Source: Actinoplanes sp. DH11 (GTDB lineage Bacteria > Actinomycetota > Actinomycetes > Mycobacteriales > Micromonosporaceae). From it: 64,000 nucleotides of DNA. Location of the stretch: contig NZ_JAHWGU010000016.1 in assembly GCF_020873875.1 (NCBI RefSeq), forward strand, positions 62,001-126,000, read 5' to 3'. The notes below the pieces were generated by a model. The model saw nothing but the letters and a program-made list of their open reading frames with translations. It did not search any database and had not been told where the DNA came from. Shown here in pieces: positions 34,738-42,886 of the stretch. Both the position numbers and the translations under genes were made by a program. Position 1 is the first letter of the stretch; each line of letters opens with the position of its first letter.

Positions 34738-35649
34738 GTGTTGCTGGTGCTCGAGATCCGTCGTCTGATCCTGCTCCGCGAACTGGCCGTCCGGGGCACG
34801 ATCGCCGCGGTCGCCGAAGCGCTCAACTTCACCCCGTCCGCGGTGAGCCAGCAGCTCAGCCAGCTGGAGAAGGAGACCGGCACCCAGCTGCTGCGCAAAG
34901 CCGGCCGCCGGGTCCAGCTCACCCCGCAGGCCGAGGTGCTCGTCGCGTCGGTCGGCGAAATCCTGGACACCCTGGAACGTGCCGAGGCCCGGCTGCAGGC
35001 GGCCGCGACCGGGGTCAGCGGCCGGGTCCGGCTCGCGGTCTTCCAGTCGGCGGCGCTGGCGTTCATGCCGGCCACGCTGCGGGCGATGGCGGTGCGTTTC
35101 CCCGGCGTCCGCGTCGAAATGGTCCAGCGCGAACCCGAGGAAGCCCTCCGGGAAACCTGGGCGCGGGACTTCGACATGGTCATCGCAGAGCAATACCCGG
35201 CGCACGCCGCCCCGCACCATCCCGGCCTGGATAGGCGCGATCTGACAACCGACGCGATTCGCCTCGCGCTGCCACCGGCGGCGGTGTCGCTGCACCCGGT
35301 GGACTCGTTGCCTGGCGCCCGGCACATGCCGTGGGTGATGGAACCGCGCGGCGCCGCATCCCGGCACTTCGCCGAACAGCTGTGCCGGCGGGCCGGTTTC
35401 GAACCCGACGTCCGCTACGAGACGGCCGACCTGCAGGCACACATCCGGCTCGTGGAATCGGGCAACGCCGTAGCCCTCATCCCGGACCTGGTGTGGGCGG
35501 GCCGCGACACCTCATGCCGGCTGCTGGACCTGGACGGCCGCCCCCGCCGCACCATCTTCACAGCCCAGCGCCTCGCCGGCGCGGCGTCACCGGCCGCCCG
35601 AGCCCTGCGCGAGGCGCTGACCGAGGCCGTCCAGCCACCCCCGCCCTGA
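34738..35649 (+). CDS. LysR family transcriptional regulator (putative putA regulator)
   Basis: A LysR-type regulator of ~303 residues. The N-terminal winged helix is MLEIRRLILLRELAVRG...AVAEALNFTPSAVSQQLSQL...TGTQLLRKAGRRVQL in character, with the helix-turn-helix around residues 18-65. The effector domain begins at GRVRLAVFQSAALAFMP. GTG 34738 or 34747 could be the start; neither has a ribosome site, so a leaderless mRNA is likely. Its position, divergent from putA across 95 bp with an inverted repeat, indicates that it controls putA and probably itself in response to proline or a related metabolite. Confidence 0.9.
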   Translation: MLLVLEIRRLILLRELAVRGTIAAVAEALNFTPSAVSQQLSQLEKETGTQLLRKAGRRVQLTPQAEVLVASVGEILDTLERAEARLQAAATGVSGRVRLAVFQSAALAFMPATLRAMAVRFPGVRVEMVQREPEEALRETWARDFDMVIAEQYPAHAAPHHPGLDRRDLTTDAIRLALPPAAVSLHPVDSLPGARHMPWVMEPRGAASRHFAEQLCRRAGFEPDVRYETADLQAHIRLVESGNAVALIPDLVWAGRDTSCRLLDLDGRPRRTIFTAQRLAGAASPAARALREALTEAVQPPPP

Positions 35650-35802
35650 CAACGGCCTTCCCCGCTGGCCTTCTCCCGCGCGGTCGCCCCTGCGCAGCGT
35701 GGTCCCCGCGCGGCCTCCGCTCCGCCCGGCCTTGGCCTCCGCCGTGCCAGCGTGGCCCCCGCGCAGCGTGGCCTCCGCGCAGCGTGGCCTCCGCGCGGCC
35801 TT

Positions 35803-35877
35803 GTTGATCTGCTAGCGATGCAAAATCGCGGTGATCAAGGGGTGGAAACCGCGATTTCGCATCGCCAGCAGATCAAC
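35803..35877. repeat. 75-bp imperfect palindrome
   Basis: A left arm of 29 bp (35803-35831, beginning GTTGATCTGCT and ending AAAATCGCGG) and a right arm (35849-35877, beginning CCGCGATTTCGC) are complementary except at two positions, with a 17-nt loop. It is notably less GC-rich than its surroundings and lies between convergent genes. It could be a mobile miniature element, an extragenic palindrome or a terminator. Confidence 0.85.
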
Positions 35878-36120
35878 ATCTCGGTGTGCGTGCCGGCTCC
35901 GCCACCGGAGAGCCCGCGGTGACGCCTCGGCACCCGTGGCTCAGCCGCGGGAGTGGGCGCGGCGCCCCCACCGGATCGCAGAACGAAGGCGAGTTCCTCG
36001 CGGGCCTTGGCGTCGGGGGGAAGGGGGCAGGGCCGCGTCTCCGGCGTTCCGCACGCCCTGGAGGATCATCGTGGCGTGGGCACGGCTGCTGGAGAGCGTG
36101 TTCCGGCGACCACAAGCGCA

Positions 36121-36215
36121 AGCCGGGCCGAGCCAAGCCGGGCCGAGCCAAGCCGGGCCGAGCCAAGCCGGGCCGGGCCGAGCCGGGCCGAGCCGAGCCG
36201 AGCCGAGCCGAGCCG
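36121..36215. repeat. tandem AGCC-type microsatellite repeats
   Basis: About four copies of the 15-bp unit AGCCGGGCCGAGCCA, then GGCCG/AGCCG 5-bp units to about 36215. No gene lies here. Confidence 0.85.
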
Positions 36216-36380
36216 GCTCGCGTTCATGGCCGCTGAGACCGCTCCGAAGCGACCACAAGCACAAGCGCCTCGATCCGGTCACCAACTATCCGGATCCGCC
36301 GGCCGGACCCAGCGGACCCGACCGTCCAATCAGCACCAAGCGGCGAAGCCGGGCGCAGCGCAACCCGCCGCGCCCGGTCG

Positions 36381-37712
36381 TCAGTCTCCGCAGGGGGCGT
36401 ACCCGCCCCGGACGCCCACGGTGAACCGGCACCCGAAGTCCGGTGCGGCCACCGCGCGCCGGTTCAGGATGGCGTCGCCGGCCGGTCGGTGGCCGTTCTC
36501 CACCCAGCGGACCAGGTCGTCGAAGCCCTGCTTGAGTTCCGGCTGGGTGAAGCCGCAGTGGCTGACGTCGCGGATCGCCCGGGAGACGAAGAGCCGGGAG
36601 CCGGCCCGTTTCGCGTACTCCTGCTCCATCGAGAACGGCACGAACAGGTCGCCGAGGCCGTGCAGCGACAGCACCGGGATCCGGGGCCGACCGGCGATCA
36701 CCGGGACGTCGGCGGTGGTGGTGCGGCGTACCCGGAGCACGTCGGCGTTGAGTTCGCGATCGGTGCGGGGCGGCCACCAGGTGTCGGTGGAGCGGTAGAC
36801 GGTGCGCCGGTTGTCGACCGAACCGGCGGTCAGGCTGGGGTAGTTGCCGAACAGGAACGGCACGCCGCCCTGCGCCGCCGTGTTCCAGTAGGCGAACGCC
36901 GCGTCGAATCCGGGCCGTTCGCCACCGCTGCGCCGTTCCACCACGCCGGACCAGGTGCGTCCGGCGGCGGTCAGCGCCGGGGGCCGGCCCGGGGTGACGC
37001 CGAGCGCCGGCAGGATCGCGCCGAGTTGCGCGCCGAACGTCGCCGGGTCCGCCGGGAAGCTGATCTCGGCGTCGGCGAGGGCGGCGGCGGTGACGGTGGT
37101 GTCCAGGAAGTAGTCGAACAGTTCGACGTCCCCGAGCACCCCGCAGGTCGGCATCGCGCCGGCGAAGGAGCGCGGGAACCGTTCGATCGCGACCGCGGTG
37201 ACGTGCCCGCCCATCGACGCGCCGGTGATGTAGACCTTGCGCGGGGCTTTCGCGGTGACCTGCCGGAACACGTCGAGCAGCGCGTGCGTGTCGGTGACGC
37301 CCTGGTTCACGTTGTACCCGTTGGCGGCGTAGCTGGAGGCCGCCCACGCGAACCCGCGGGCGATGTAGTGCTCGCGCAGCGCCGGGTCGTCGACGAAGAC
37401 GGTGGTGCCGTTGCCCCGGAAGCCGTGCGCGTAGACGACGAGCCGCCCGTTCCACCGCTGCGGCACCTCGATCCGGTAGGCCGCGCCGTCCCGGATGCCG
37501 GTCCAGGTCCGCGCGCCGGGCAGCGCCTCGAACGGGGTGCCGTCGAGGTCGCAGTCCGGGTCGGCGACGACGTAGCCGGGGGCGCCGGGCACGGGTGCGG
37601 TGCACACCGGCGCCGGTGCGGGTTCGGCGGCCGCGGCCGGTGCCGAACCTGGCACGGCGAGCAGCAGGAAGAAGGCGAGCGCTGCGGCGACCCGGCCCCG
37701 GCGAATGATCAT
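36381..37712 (-). CDS. secreted alpha/beta hydrolase
   Basis: A 443-residue exported hydrolase. A signal peptide (RRGRVAAALAFFLLLAVPGSAPAAAA) is followed by an alpha/beta hydrolase domain. Its nucleophile elbow is ITGASMGGHVTA, the oxyanion region VVYAHGFRGNG, the likely acid Asp is in LHGLGDLFVPFS and the His in VSHCGFTQ. Paired Cys residues (VCTAP...DPDCDLDG, ...PCGD) suggest disulphides. Substrate unknown; polyester, tannase-like or peptidase activity cannot be separated. The ATG at 37712 has an excellent AGGAGG ribosome site, which is embedded in an 18-bp inverted repeat (see 37715-37732), suggesting regulation at that point. Confidence 0.85.
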   Translation of the reverse strand: MIIRRGRVAAALAFFLLLAVPGSAPAAAAEPAPAPVCTAPVPGAPGYVVADPDCDLDGTPFEALPGARTWTGIRDGAAYRIEVPQRWNGRLVVYAHGFRGNGTTVFVDDPALREHYIARGFAWAASSYAANGYNVNQGVTDTHALLDVFRQVTAKAPRKVYITGASMGGHVTAVAIERFPRSFAGAMPTCGVLGDVELFDYFLDTTVTAAALADAEISFPADPATFGAQLGAILPALGVTPGRPPALTAAGRTWSGVVERRSGGERPGFDAAFAYWNTAAQGGVPFLFGNYPSLTAGSVDNRRTVYRSTDTWWPPRTDRELNADVLRVRRTTTADVPVIAGRPRIPVLSLHGLGDLFVPFSMEQEYAKRAGSRLFVSRAIRDVSHCGFTQPELKQGFDDLVRWVENGHRPAGDAILNRRAVAAPDFGCRFTVGVRGGYAPCGD

Positions 37713-37714
37713 GG

Positions 37715-37732
37715 TGTTACCTCCTGGTAACA
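37715..37732. promoter_or_regulatory. perfect inverted repeat overlapping the ribosome site of the secreted hydrolase
   Basis: TGTTACC (37715-37721) and GGTAACA (37726-37732) flank TCCT, directly upstream of the start codon. In the mRNA this hairpin encloses AGGAGGT. It could be a repressor operator or an RNA switch hiding the ribosome site. Confidence 0.6.
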
Positions 37733-37757
37733 ATCCAATGATCAGACGCGATGGATG

Positions 37758-38420
37758 TCAAGGGCGGAACGGTCCGTCCAGGGCCGCCCACTGCAGCAGC
37801 ATGATCGTCTTGGCGTCGGCGATCTCGCCGCTGCGGATCATGTCGAGCGCCTTGTCGAACGGCAGCTCCACCGCCTCGATGTCCTCGCCGTCGTCGGCCA
37901 GGCCGCCGCCGGCGGAGACGCGGGACTCCGGACTGTACGGCGCCGCGAAACAGTGCACCCGCTCGGTCACCGACCCCGGGCTGGTCCAGACCGCGAACAC
38001 CGGCTGCAGCGCACCGACCGCGACGCCCAGTTCCTCGCTCGCCTCCCGCCGGATGGCCGCGGCCGGGTCGTCGCCGTCGAGCAGGCCCGCCGCCGTCTCC
38101 AGGAAGGTGCCGTCCGGATGCCCGTTCACATAGACCGGGTAGCGGAACTGCCTGGTCAGCAGCACCGTCCGCCGCTCCGGGTCGTAGAGCAGCACGGTCG
38201 CGCCGTCACCCCGGTCGTAGGTTTCCCGCTGCTCCCGGCTCCACGACCCGTCCCGCCGCCGGTAGTCGTAGGTGGTACGCCGCAGCACGTGCCACGCCGC
38301 CGCCAGCAACTCCACGTCCCGGATCACCACGTCCGGGTTGCCGGTCAGGTCGCGCCCGGCCCGGTCCAGCCCGGTGCGGCCACGCGCGTCCGGCACGTCG
38401 ACGCCGGGTCTCGGGCTCAT
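37758..38420 (-). CDS. NUDIX hydrolase, NudK/ADP-ribose pyrophosphatase-like
   Basis: A 220-residue NUDIX hydrolase that cleaves nucleoside diphosphates linked to another moiety. The Nudix box is complete: GTFLETAAGLLDGDDP continues to AIRREASEELGV, giving the Gx5Ex7REx2EExG pattern. Preceding features (YDYRRRDGSW, VLLTRQFRYPVYVNG) match GDP-mannose pyrophosphatase NudK or ADP-sugar pyrophosphatases. The ATG at 38420 overlaps the stop of the upstream DUF4406 gene (ATGA), so the two proteins are co-translated. The pairing with a nucleoside-deoxyribosyltransferase-like protein suggests nucleotide clean-up or signalling-nucleotide turnover. Confidence 0.9.
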   Translation of the reverse strand: MSPRPGVDVPDARGRTGLDRAGRDLTGNPDVVIRDVELLAAAWHVLRRTTYDYRRRDGSWSREQRETYDRGDGATVLLYDPERRTVLLTRQFRYPVYVNGHPDGTFLETAAGLLDGDDPAAAIRREASEELGVAVGALQPVFAVWTSPGSVTERVHCFAAPYSPESRVSAGGGLADDGEDIEAVELPFDKALDMIRSGEIADAKTIMLLQWAALDGPFRP

Positions 38421-38803
38421 GCCGGAATCCCGGCGGTGGCGACCCCGGGGATCTGCTCGAGGCGTTCGTAGACCGGGATCCCGCGCTGCCGGGCGATCGC
38501 CACGTCCTGGTCCGCGCCGCGTGACTCGCCGGGCAGGCGCAGCACCGCGTCGCAGTGTGCGAGCAGCCGCTCGGCGGCCGGGTAGAGCACCTGTCCGGCG
38601 ATCGGGTCGTTGACGCTCGTGGCGCCCGCGCCGCGCAGCACCGGCAGCGCCACCCATTCGCCGATCATCGGCACGTGGCCGGCTTGGAAGATCGGCCACG
38701 CGGCTGCCTCCAGGCGGGCCAGGTTGGCGGCCAGCAGGGCAGGGTCGTCACCGGTGCCGAACCGGTACGGGCCTGCGATGAGGATCATCATTGGCTTCGT
38801 CAC
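38417..38803 (-). CDS. DUF4406 / nucleoside 2-deoxyribosyltransferase-like protein
   Basis: A ~128-residue protein with the compact Rossmann-like fold of DUF4406 and nucleoside deoxyribosyltransferases. Landmarks are MMILIAGPYRFGTGDD at the N-terminus (phosphate-binding loop), GHVPMIGEWVALPV, and HCDAVLRLPGESRGADQDVAIARQRGIPV, which is typical of TIR/NDT-like nucleotide-binding folds. GTG 38803 is used as start, but ATG 38794 is possible and closer to the fold's first strand. It is coupled to the NUDIX gene by ATGA and divergent from a DeoR regulator, which may control both. Confidence 0.75.
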   Translation of the reverse strand: MTKPMMILIAGPYRFGTGDDPALLAANLARLEAAAWPIFQAGHVPMIGEWVALPVLRGAGATSVNDPIAGQVLYPAAERLLAHCDAVLRLPGESRGADQDVAIARQRGIPVYERLEQIPGVATAGIPA

Positions 38804-38861
38804 GGGGAGAAACGTACACTCGAAACACGCAAGAGTCGACAACTTTGAGGGGAAACACGGA

Positions 38862-39620
38862 ATGCTGGCGGCGGAGCGACGCGATTACCTACTGACCCGG
38901 CTCCAGGCCGACGGCAAACTGGTGGCCAAGGACGTGGCGGCCGAACTCGGCGTGGCCGAGGACAACATCCGCCGCGACCTGCGGGAGATGGCCACGGCCG
39001 GCCTCTGCCAGCGGGTCTACGGCGGTGCGCTGCCGGTGTCGCCGGCGGTCGCCGACTACGCGACCCGCACCACGGTCGCCGCCGACGGCAAGGAACGGGT
39101 CGCCCGCGCCGCCGCCGCCCTGATCCGGCCCGGCGCGACGGTCCTGCTCGACGGCGGCACCACCGCGCTGGCCGTGACCGCCGCCCTGCCCCGCGACCTG
39201 GCAGCCACCATCGTCACGCACAGCCCGACCGTGGCCGCCGCGCTGGTCAGCCACCCGGCCGTCGAGGTCTACGTGCTCGGCGGCCGCCTCTTCAAGCACT
39301 CCGCGGTCACCTCCGGCGCGGCCGCCGCCGAGGCCGCCCAGCGGGTGACCGCCGACCTCTTCTTGCTGGGCGTCACCGGCGTCCACGACGAGGCGGGCCT
39401 GACCACCGGCGACGCCGACGAGGCCGCGATGAAACGCACCCTGGCCGCCCGCGCCGCCGACGTCTTCGTCCTGGCCAGCAGCGAGAAGATCGGCGCCGCC
39501 TCACCCTTCCTGGTGCTGCGCCCGGCCGAGGTCAGCGGCGTAATCACCGACGCACCCGAGGACCACCCGGTGCTCACCCGCCTGCGCGCCGCCGGCACGC
39601 CGATCATTCAAGCCCCATAG
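38862..39620 (+). CDS. DeoR/GlpR family transcriptional regulator
   Basis: A 252-residue DeoR-type repressor. The N-terminal winged helix-turn-helix AAERRDYLLTRLQADGKLVA...DVAAELGVAEDNIRRDL is followed by a sugar-phosphate-sensing domain (VLLDGGTTALAVTAAL, VYVLGGRLFKHSAVTSG, DLFLLGVTGVHDEAGLTT, ADVFVLASSEKIG). These proteins usually respond to phosphorylated sugars or nucleosides. GAGGGG lies ~9 nt before the ATG at 38862. It is divergent from the DUF4406-NUDIX pair across ~58 bp, so nucleoside or sugar-phosphate control of that operon is a reasonable inference. The gene after it on the same strand is far away. Confidence 0.9.
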   Translation: MLAAERRDYLLTRLQADGKLVAKDVAAELGVAEDNIRRDLREMATAGLCQRVYGGALPVSPAVADYATRTTVAADGKERVARAAAALIRPGATVLLDGGTTALAVTAALPRDLAATIVTHSPTVAAALVSHPAVEVYVLGGRLFKHSAVTSGAAAAEAAQRVTADLFLLGVTGVHDEAGLTTGDADEAAMKRTLAARAADVFVLASSEKIGAASPFLVLRPAEVSGVITDAPEDHPVLTRLRAAGTPIIQAP

Positions 39621-39818
39621 GAGTACGGGCCGCCACGACGTCCCCCGCCCGAGGTGCCCGGCCAGGCGGGTGCGCCGGGCCGTTCCCCGCCGCCGGCTCA
39701 TGCGCCCCGGCGGAGCCGCCGCCGGCTCAGCGCTCGCGAACTCAGGCGCCCCCGCGGAGCCGCCGCCGGCTCAGTGCCCGCGAAATCAGGCACTCCCGGC
39801 CGGCGGCGGTGCGCCCGG

Positions 39819-41738
39819 TCAGGCCTTGTGGAGGCGGACCGCGACCGTGTCGTTCTGCTGGACCAGCTCGGCCCGGTAGCCGGGGGTCGTCACCACGACC
39901 CGGCCGACCCGGCCGCGGACCCGGCGGGCCTTGAGCACCGGGAGCGCCTTGTCCCGGTCCTGGAAGCGCTCGCTCACGGCGACCTCGAGCACCGCGTCCG
40001 TGCCGATCACCACGTCCTCGTGCACGGTGAGCGGCGGTGCGCCGTGCGGCCGTACCGTCGCCGCCAGCGTCCCCGCGCCCAACCGCAGGCCGCCGCCGAT
40101 GTGGACCTTCTCCGCGGCCAGGCGCAGCGTCCCGCCGGTGACCGTGACGTCGCGGTCGCCGAGCGCGCCCTTGGCGTCCGCGACGAGCGTGCCCTGCGCG
40201 ACGGTGGTGCCGCCCCGGTAGTCGTTGTCGCCGGTCAGGGTCAGCGTGCCGGAGCCCAGTTTGATCAGGCCGCCGCGGCCGGTGATGTCGTTGCGCCAGG
40301 TGTCGGCGGCGGCGAACCCACCGGCGGCCGCGTCCAGCGCGACCGCCACGGTGGTGTCGAAGGCGCCGTAGCCGTCGGCCGCGGTGAACAGGTCGATCCG
40401 GCCCCACTGCTCGCCGCCGTCCAGCAGCGGGTTGCCGGCGGCCAGGCCGGTGGTGCGCAGGACTTCGCGGCGCTGGGCGGCGTCCAGGTAGGGCAGCCGG
40501 GTCTCGAGCAGCGCCTCGGCACCCTTGGGGACGACGAAGGGAGCCCGGTTGCGGGTGCGCGGGAGCCCGTACGTCTGCTTGGGACGCACCGTGGCGGCGT
40601 TGCGGGAGCGGTCCGCGTACGCGTCGGCGGAGGTCCCGGCGATCGTGGCGTGCGCGTAGCCGAACACGTCCGCACCCACCCGGTCCTGGAAGTAGGCCAG
40701 CGCCTGCGCGCGCGCCTCGGCCTTGAGCGTGGCGTTGGCCGGGTCGCCGAGGATCGCCGCCGCGAGCGCGGTGCCCAGGATCCGGCCGCCGATCACGTCG
40801 ACCGGCGAGTGCATGCCCGCGACGATCCGGGTCTCGGCCAGATCGTAGGCCGCCGTGATCATCTCCTGGAACCGCTCGGGCACGGCGTAGGCGAGCGCGA
40901 TCGAGGCGAGGTACAGCGCGTTGGTGTGGCCGCTGACGTAGCCGCCGTCCTCGGCCGGGTTGGTGCTGCGCTGGCGCAGCAGGGCCGGCACGACAACGGT
41001 GCCGGAGTCGTAGACCGGGTAGCCGAGCGCGTCGACCGCGCCGGTGGGGACGACCTCGCTGTCGTCGTTCATCCGCCACGGCCGCGGGTACTGGTAGGCG
41101 AACTTCGCCGGGTTGCCGGAGGAGAAGCCGCCGCGCAGCGTGTTGACGAGCGTCACCACCGAGCCGAGCGCGGAGGCCGGCGAGCCGGCGCCGATCGCCG
41201 AGCCAGCCGGTGCACCGGCCGGGACCGCGTCGCTGATCGTGGTGGCGGGTGTGCCGGTGGGCGCCGAGGTGATGCTGGTGACGGCGAGCGCGCCCGCCTT
41301 GTAGACGTCGGCGAGCGGGCCGAGGCCGGCGATCACCGAGTAGCTCTGGTGCTGGCGGTCCACGACGAACGCACGGGCGGCCTCGGCGGCGGTCCGGTTC
41401 CGGGTGGTCCGCTCGCAGTAGCGCACGTTGGCACGCAGGAACGCCTCGTCGAGCACGGTGCCGGTGTTCCAGGCGGTACCGGTGGACCAGACCTGCGTCA
41501 TGCCGGCCAGGATCCGGACGGCGGCGTTGGTCTCCGCGGTCAGGTTGGCGGTGACGTTGGTCCGGTAGCTGTCGACGAAGGCGGGCAGGGCGGATGCGGG
41601 CGCAGCGGGCGTGGTCGCACCGGACGCGGGGGATGCGAGCGCGCCGGGTGCCGCGGGCGCGAGCACACCGGGGCCGGCGATCACACCGGCGGTGCCGGCG
41701 GCGGAGGCGCGCAGCAGGGTACGGCGGCTGAGTTTCAT
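39819..41738 (-). CDS. Tat-exported PAP2-family phosphatase with autotransporter-like beta repeat
   Basis: A 639-residue secreted protein. A twin-arginine signal (KLSRRTLLRASAAG) and Ala/Pro-rich linker precede a PAP2/class A acid-phosphatase (haloperoxidase-fold) domain. Its three motifs are KFAYQYPRPW, GGYVSGHTNALY and ETRIVAGMHSPVDVIGGR. The C-terminal ~170 residues contain an autotransporter-associated beta-strand repeat (LGSGTLTLTGDNDYRGGTTV, AQGTLVADAKGALG, TGGTLRLA) forming a beta-solenoid-like tail. Such repeats are typical of Gram-negative autotransporter passengers, but here there is no outer-membrane barrel. The ATG at 41738 has GGAG 7 nt upstream. Likely role: extracellular phosphate scavenging. 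Confidence 0.85.
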   Translation of the reverse strand: MKLSRRTLLRASAAGTAGVIAGPGVLAPAAPGALASPASGATTPAAPASALPAFVDSYRTNVTANLTAETNAAVRILAGMTQVWSTGTAWNTGTVLDEAFLRANVRYCERTTRNRTAAEAARAFVVDRQHQSYSVIAGLGPLADVYKAGALAVTSITSAPTGTPATTISDAVPAGAPAGSAIGAGSPASALGSVVTLVNTLRGGFSSGNPAKFAYQYPRPWRMNDDSEVVPTGAVDALGYPVYDSGTVVVPALLRQRSTNPAEDGGYVSGHTNALYLASIALAYAVPERFQEMITAAYDLAETRIVAGMHSPVDVIGGRILGTALAAAILGDPANATLKAEARAQALAYFQDRVGADVFGYAHATIAGTSADAYADRSRNAATVRPKQTYGLPRTRNRAPFVVPKGAEALLETRLPYLDAAQRREVLRTTGLAAGNPLLDGGEQWGRIDLFTAADGYGAFDTTVAVALDAAAGGFAAADTWRNDITGRGGLIKLGSGTLTLTGDNDYRGGTTVAQGTLVADAKGALGDRDVTVTGGTLRLAAEKVHIGGGLRLGAGTLAATVRPHGAPPLTVHEDVVIGTDAVLEVAVSERFQDRDKALPVLKARRVRGRVGRVVVTTPGYRAELVQQNDTVAVRLHKA

Positions 41739-41920
41739 GCGGATGCTCCACGGTGATGCTCGAGGGTCAAGATCATGTTCAGCTTTCGGGCGGCGCGCGA
41801 AGAATGCGCCAACGGTTCCTGATGAGAGCGTGAACAAAACCGCCACGATCGGCGGACCGGACCGCGAGAGCGGGTCGGCGGGCTTCCTGCGGTCGCCCGG
41901 CGGATCCACGGGCGAGGGCG

Positions 41921-42625
41921 TCAGGGCCGGGCGGTCCGCTCCACCAAGGCCGCCGCCACGTCGCGGAGTTTGCGGTTGGCGTCCTGGGACGCCTTGGCGA
42001 GGATGCCGAACGCCTCCTCGGCGGTGCACCGGCGCTGGCTCATGATGATGCCCTTGGCCTGCTCGATGACGGCACGGCTCGCCAGCGCGGCCTCCAGTTG
42101 CCGTGCCACGGTGGCGGTCGTGTCGTACAGGTGGGCGTTGGCGAGGGAGATCGCCGCATGCCCGGCGAAGGTCTCGGCCAGCACCACCGAGTCGGTGTCG
42201 AAGACCCGGGCCGCGGTGGCGTAGACGTTGAGGGCACCGGTCACCGTGTCCTCGATGGGCAGTCCCACGCAGAGTGCGCTGTGCACGCCGACCGAGCCGG
42301 CGTGGTCCTGCCAGCCGGGCCAGCGCACCTCGGCGCGGACGTCGTCGACGATGAGCGTGCTGCGGTCGCGGGCGGCCTGCAGGCAGGGGCCGCAGTCGTT
42401 CTCGTACTGCCACTTGTCGATCCAGAGCGCCGCGTCACCGGTGCACGCCACGGTCCGCGGGCCGGCGGCGCGGATCAGCGTCACCGACACCTCGCAGGAT
42501 CCCGGCACGGCCCGTTTCGCGAGGGCCGCCACCTGGTCGAGAACACCGTCGAGGTCGGTGCCGGCCAGACTGATCCGGCCCAGCTCGTGCAGCGCGGCGA
42601 CGGTGTCGGCCGGGTCGGTCGTCAT
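41921..42625 (-). CDS. GAF-ANTAR domain protein
   Basis: A 234-residue signalling protein. The GAF domain (residues ~10-160) has the ANTAR-associated features DKWQYENDCGPCLQAARDRS and LCVGLPIEDTVTGALNVYA. The ANTAR domain (~172-230) reads SRAVIEQAKGIIMSQRRC, TAEEAFGILAKASQDANRKL, with the Ala/Ala and aromatic positions of RNA-binding ANTARs. ANTAR proteins act by binding tandem hairpins in mRNA to block termination. It is divergent from a paralogue at 42887 whose ANTAR domain is almost identical, implying gene duplication. The signal sensed by the GAF is unknown. Confidence 0.92.
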   Translation of the reverse strand: MTTDPADTVAALHELGRISLAGTDLDGVLDQVAALAKRAVPGSCEVSVTLIRAAGPRTVACTGDAALWIDKWQYENDCGPCLQAARDRSTLIVDDVRAEVRWPGWQDHAGSVGVHSALCVGLPIEDTVTGALNVYATAARVFDTDSVVLAETFAGHAAISLANAHLYDTTATVARQLEAALASRAVIEQAKGIIMSQRRCTAEEAFGILAKASQDANRKLRDVAAALVERTARP

Positions 42626-42742
42626 GAGACCGAGTCTTCTCCACCGCGCCCACCCGTGCTGTCACTTCCCCGACGGCGCACGCTCCCGGGATGCCGCCGG
42701 TGTCCGGTGGACGGAGGTTCTTCGGTATCATCGGCGTCCTGC

Positions 42743-42814
42743 GGCCGGAGTCGTCTCCCGACTCCCGGCCGACCGGCGTCAAGCAGCGGCGCGGGTCCGG
42801 GGCTCGTTCCCCGG
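42743..42814 (+). promoter_or_regulatory. two consecutive hairpins upstream of the second GAF-ANTAR gene
   Basis: Hairpin 1: GGCCGGAGTCG (42743-42753) pairs with CGACTCCCGGCC (42759-42770), one bulged base. Hairpin 2: CCGGGG (42797-42802), hexaloop CTCGTT, CCCCGG (42809-42814). Paired hairpins with a six-base loop carrying G at position 4 recall ANTAR targets, but loop 1 is not a hexaloop and the A at position 1 is absent. Confidence 0.35.
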
Positions 42815-42886
42815 GCAGCCTCACCGATCACCGAACGCGACCCGCCGACGCGGTTCGCGGACCGCTGCGGGGACTTCCTGACGTTG

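Larger units (their letters stand above)
35650..36380. other. geneless, repeat-rich stretch
   Basis: About 730 bp with no credible gene. It contains degenerate GCGTGGCCTCCGCGCA units (35690-35800), a large imperfect palindrome (35803-35877) and a 15-bp tandem repeat region (36121-36215). The sequence GCGACCACAAGC occurs twice (near 36107 and 36247), which suggests local duplication. Frames read as Arg/Pro-rich low-complexity peptides. Confidence 0.65.

Noticed and set aside
39654..41756. 700-codon plus-strand frame opposite the PAP2 phosphatase
   Set aside because: Antisense artefact; the minus strand encodes complete PAP2 motifs and a Tat signal.
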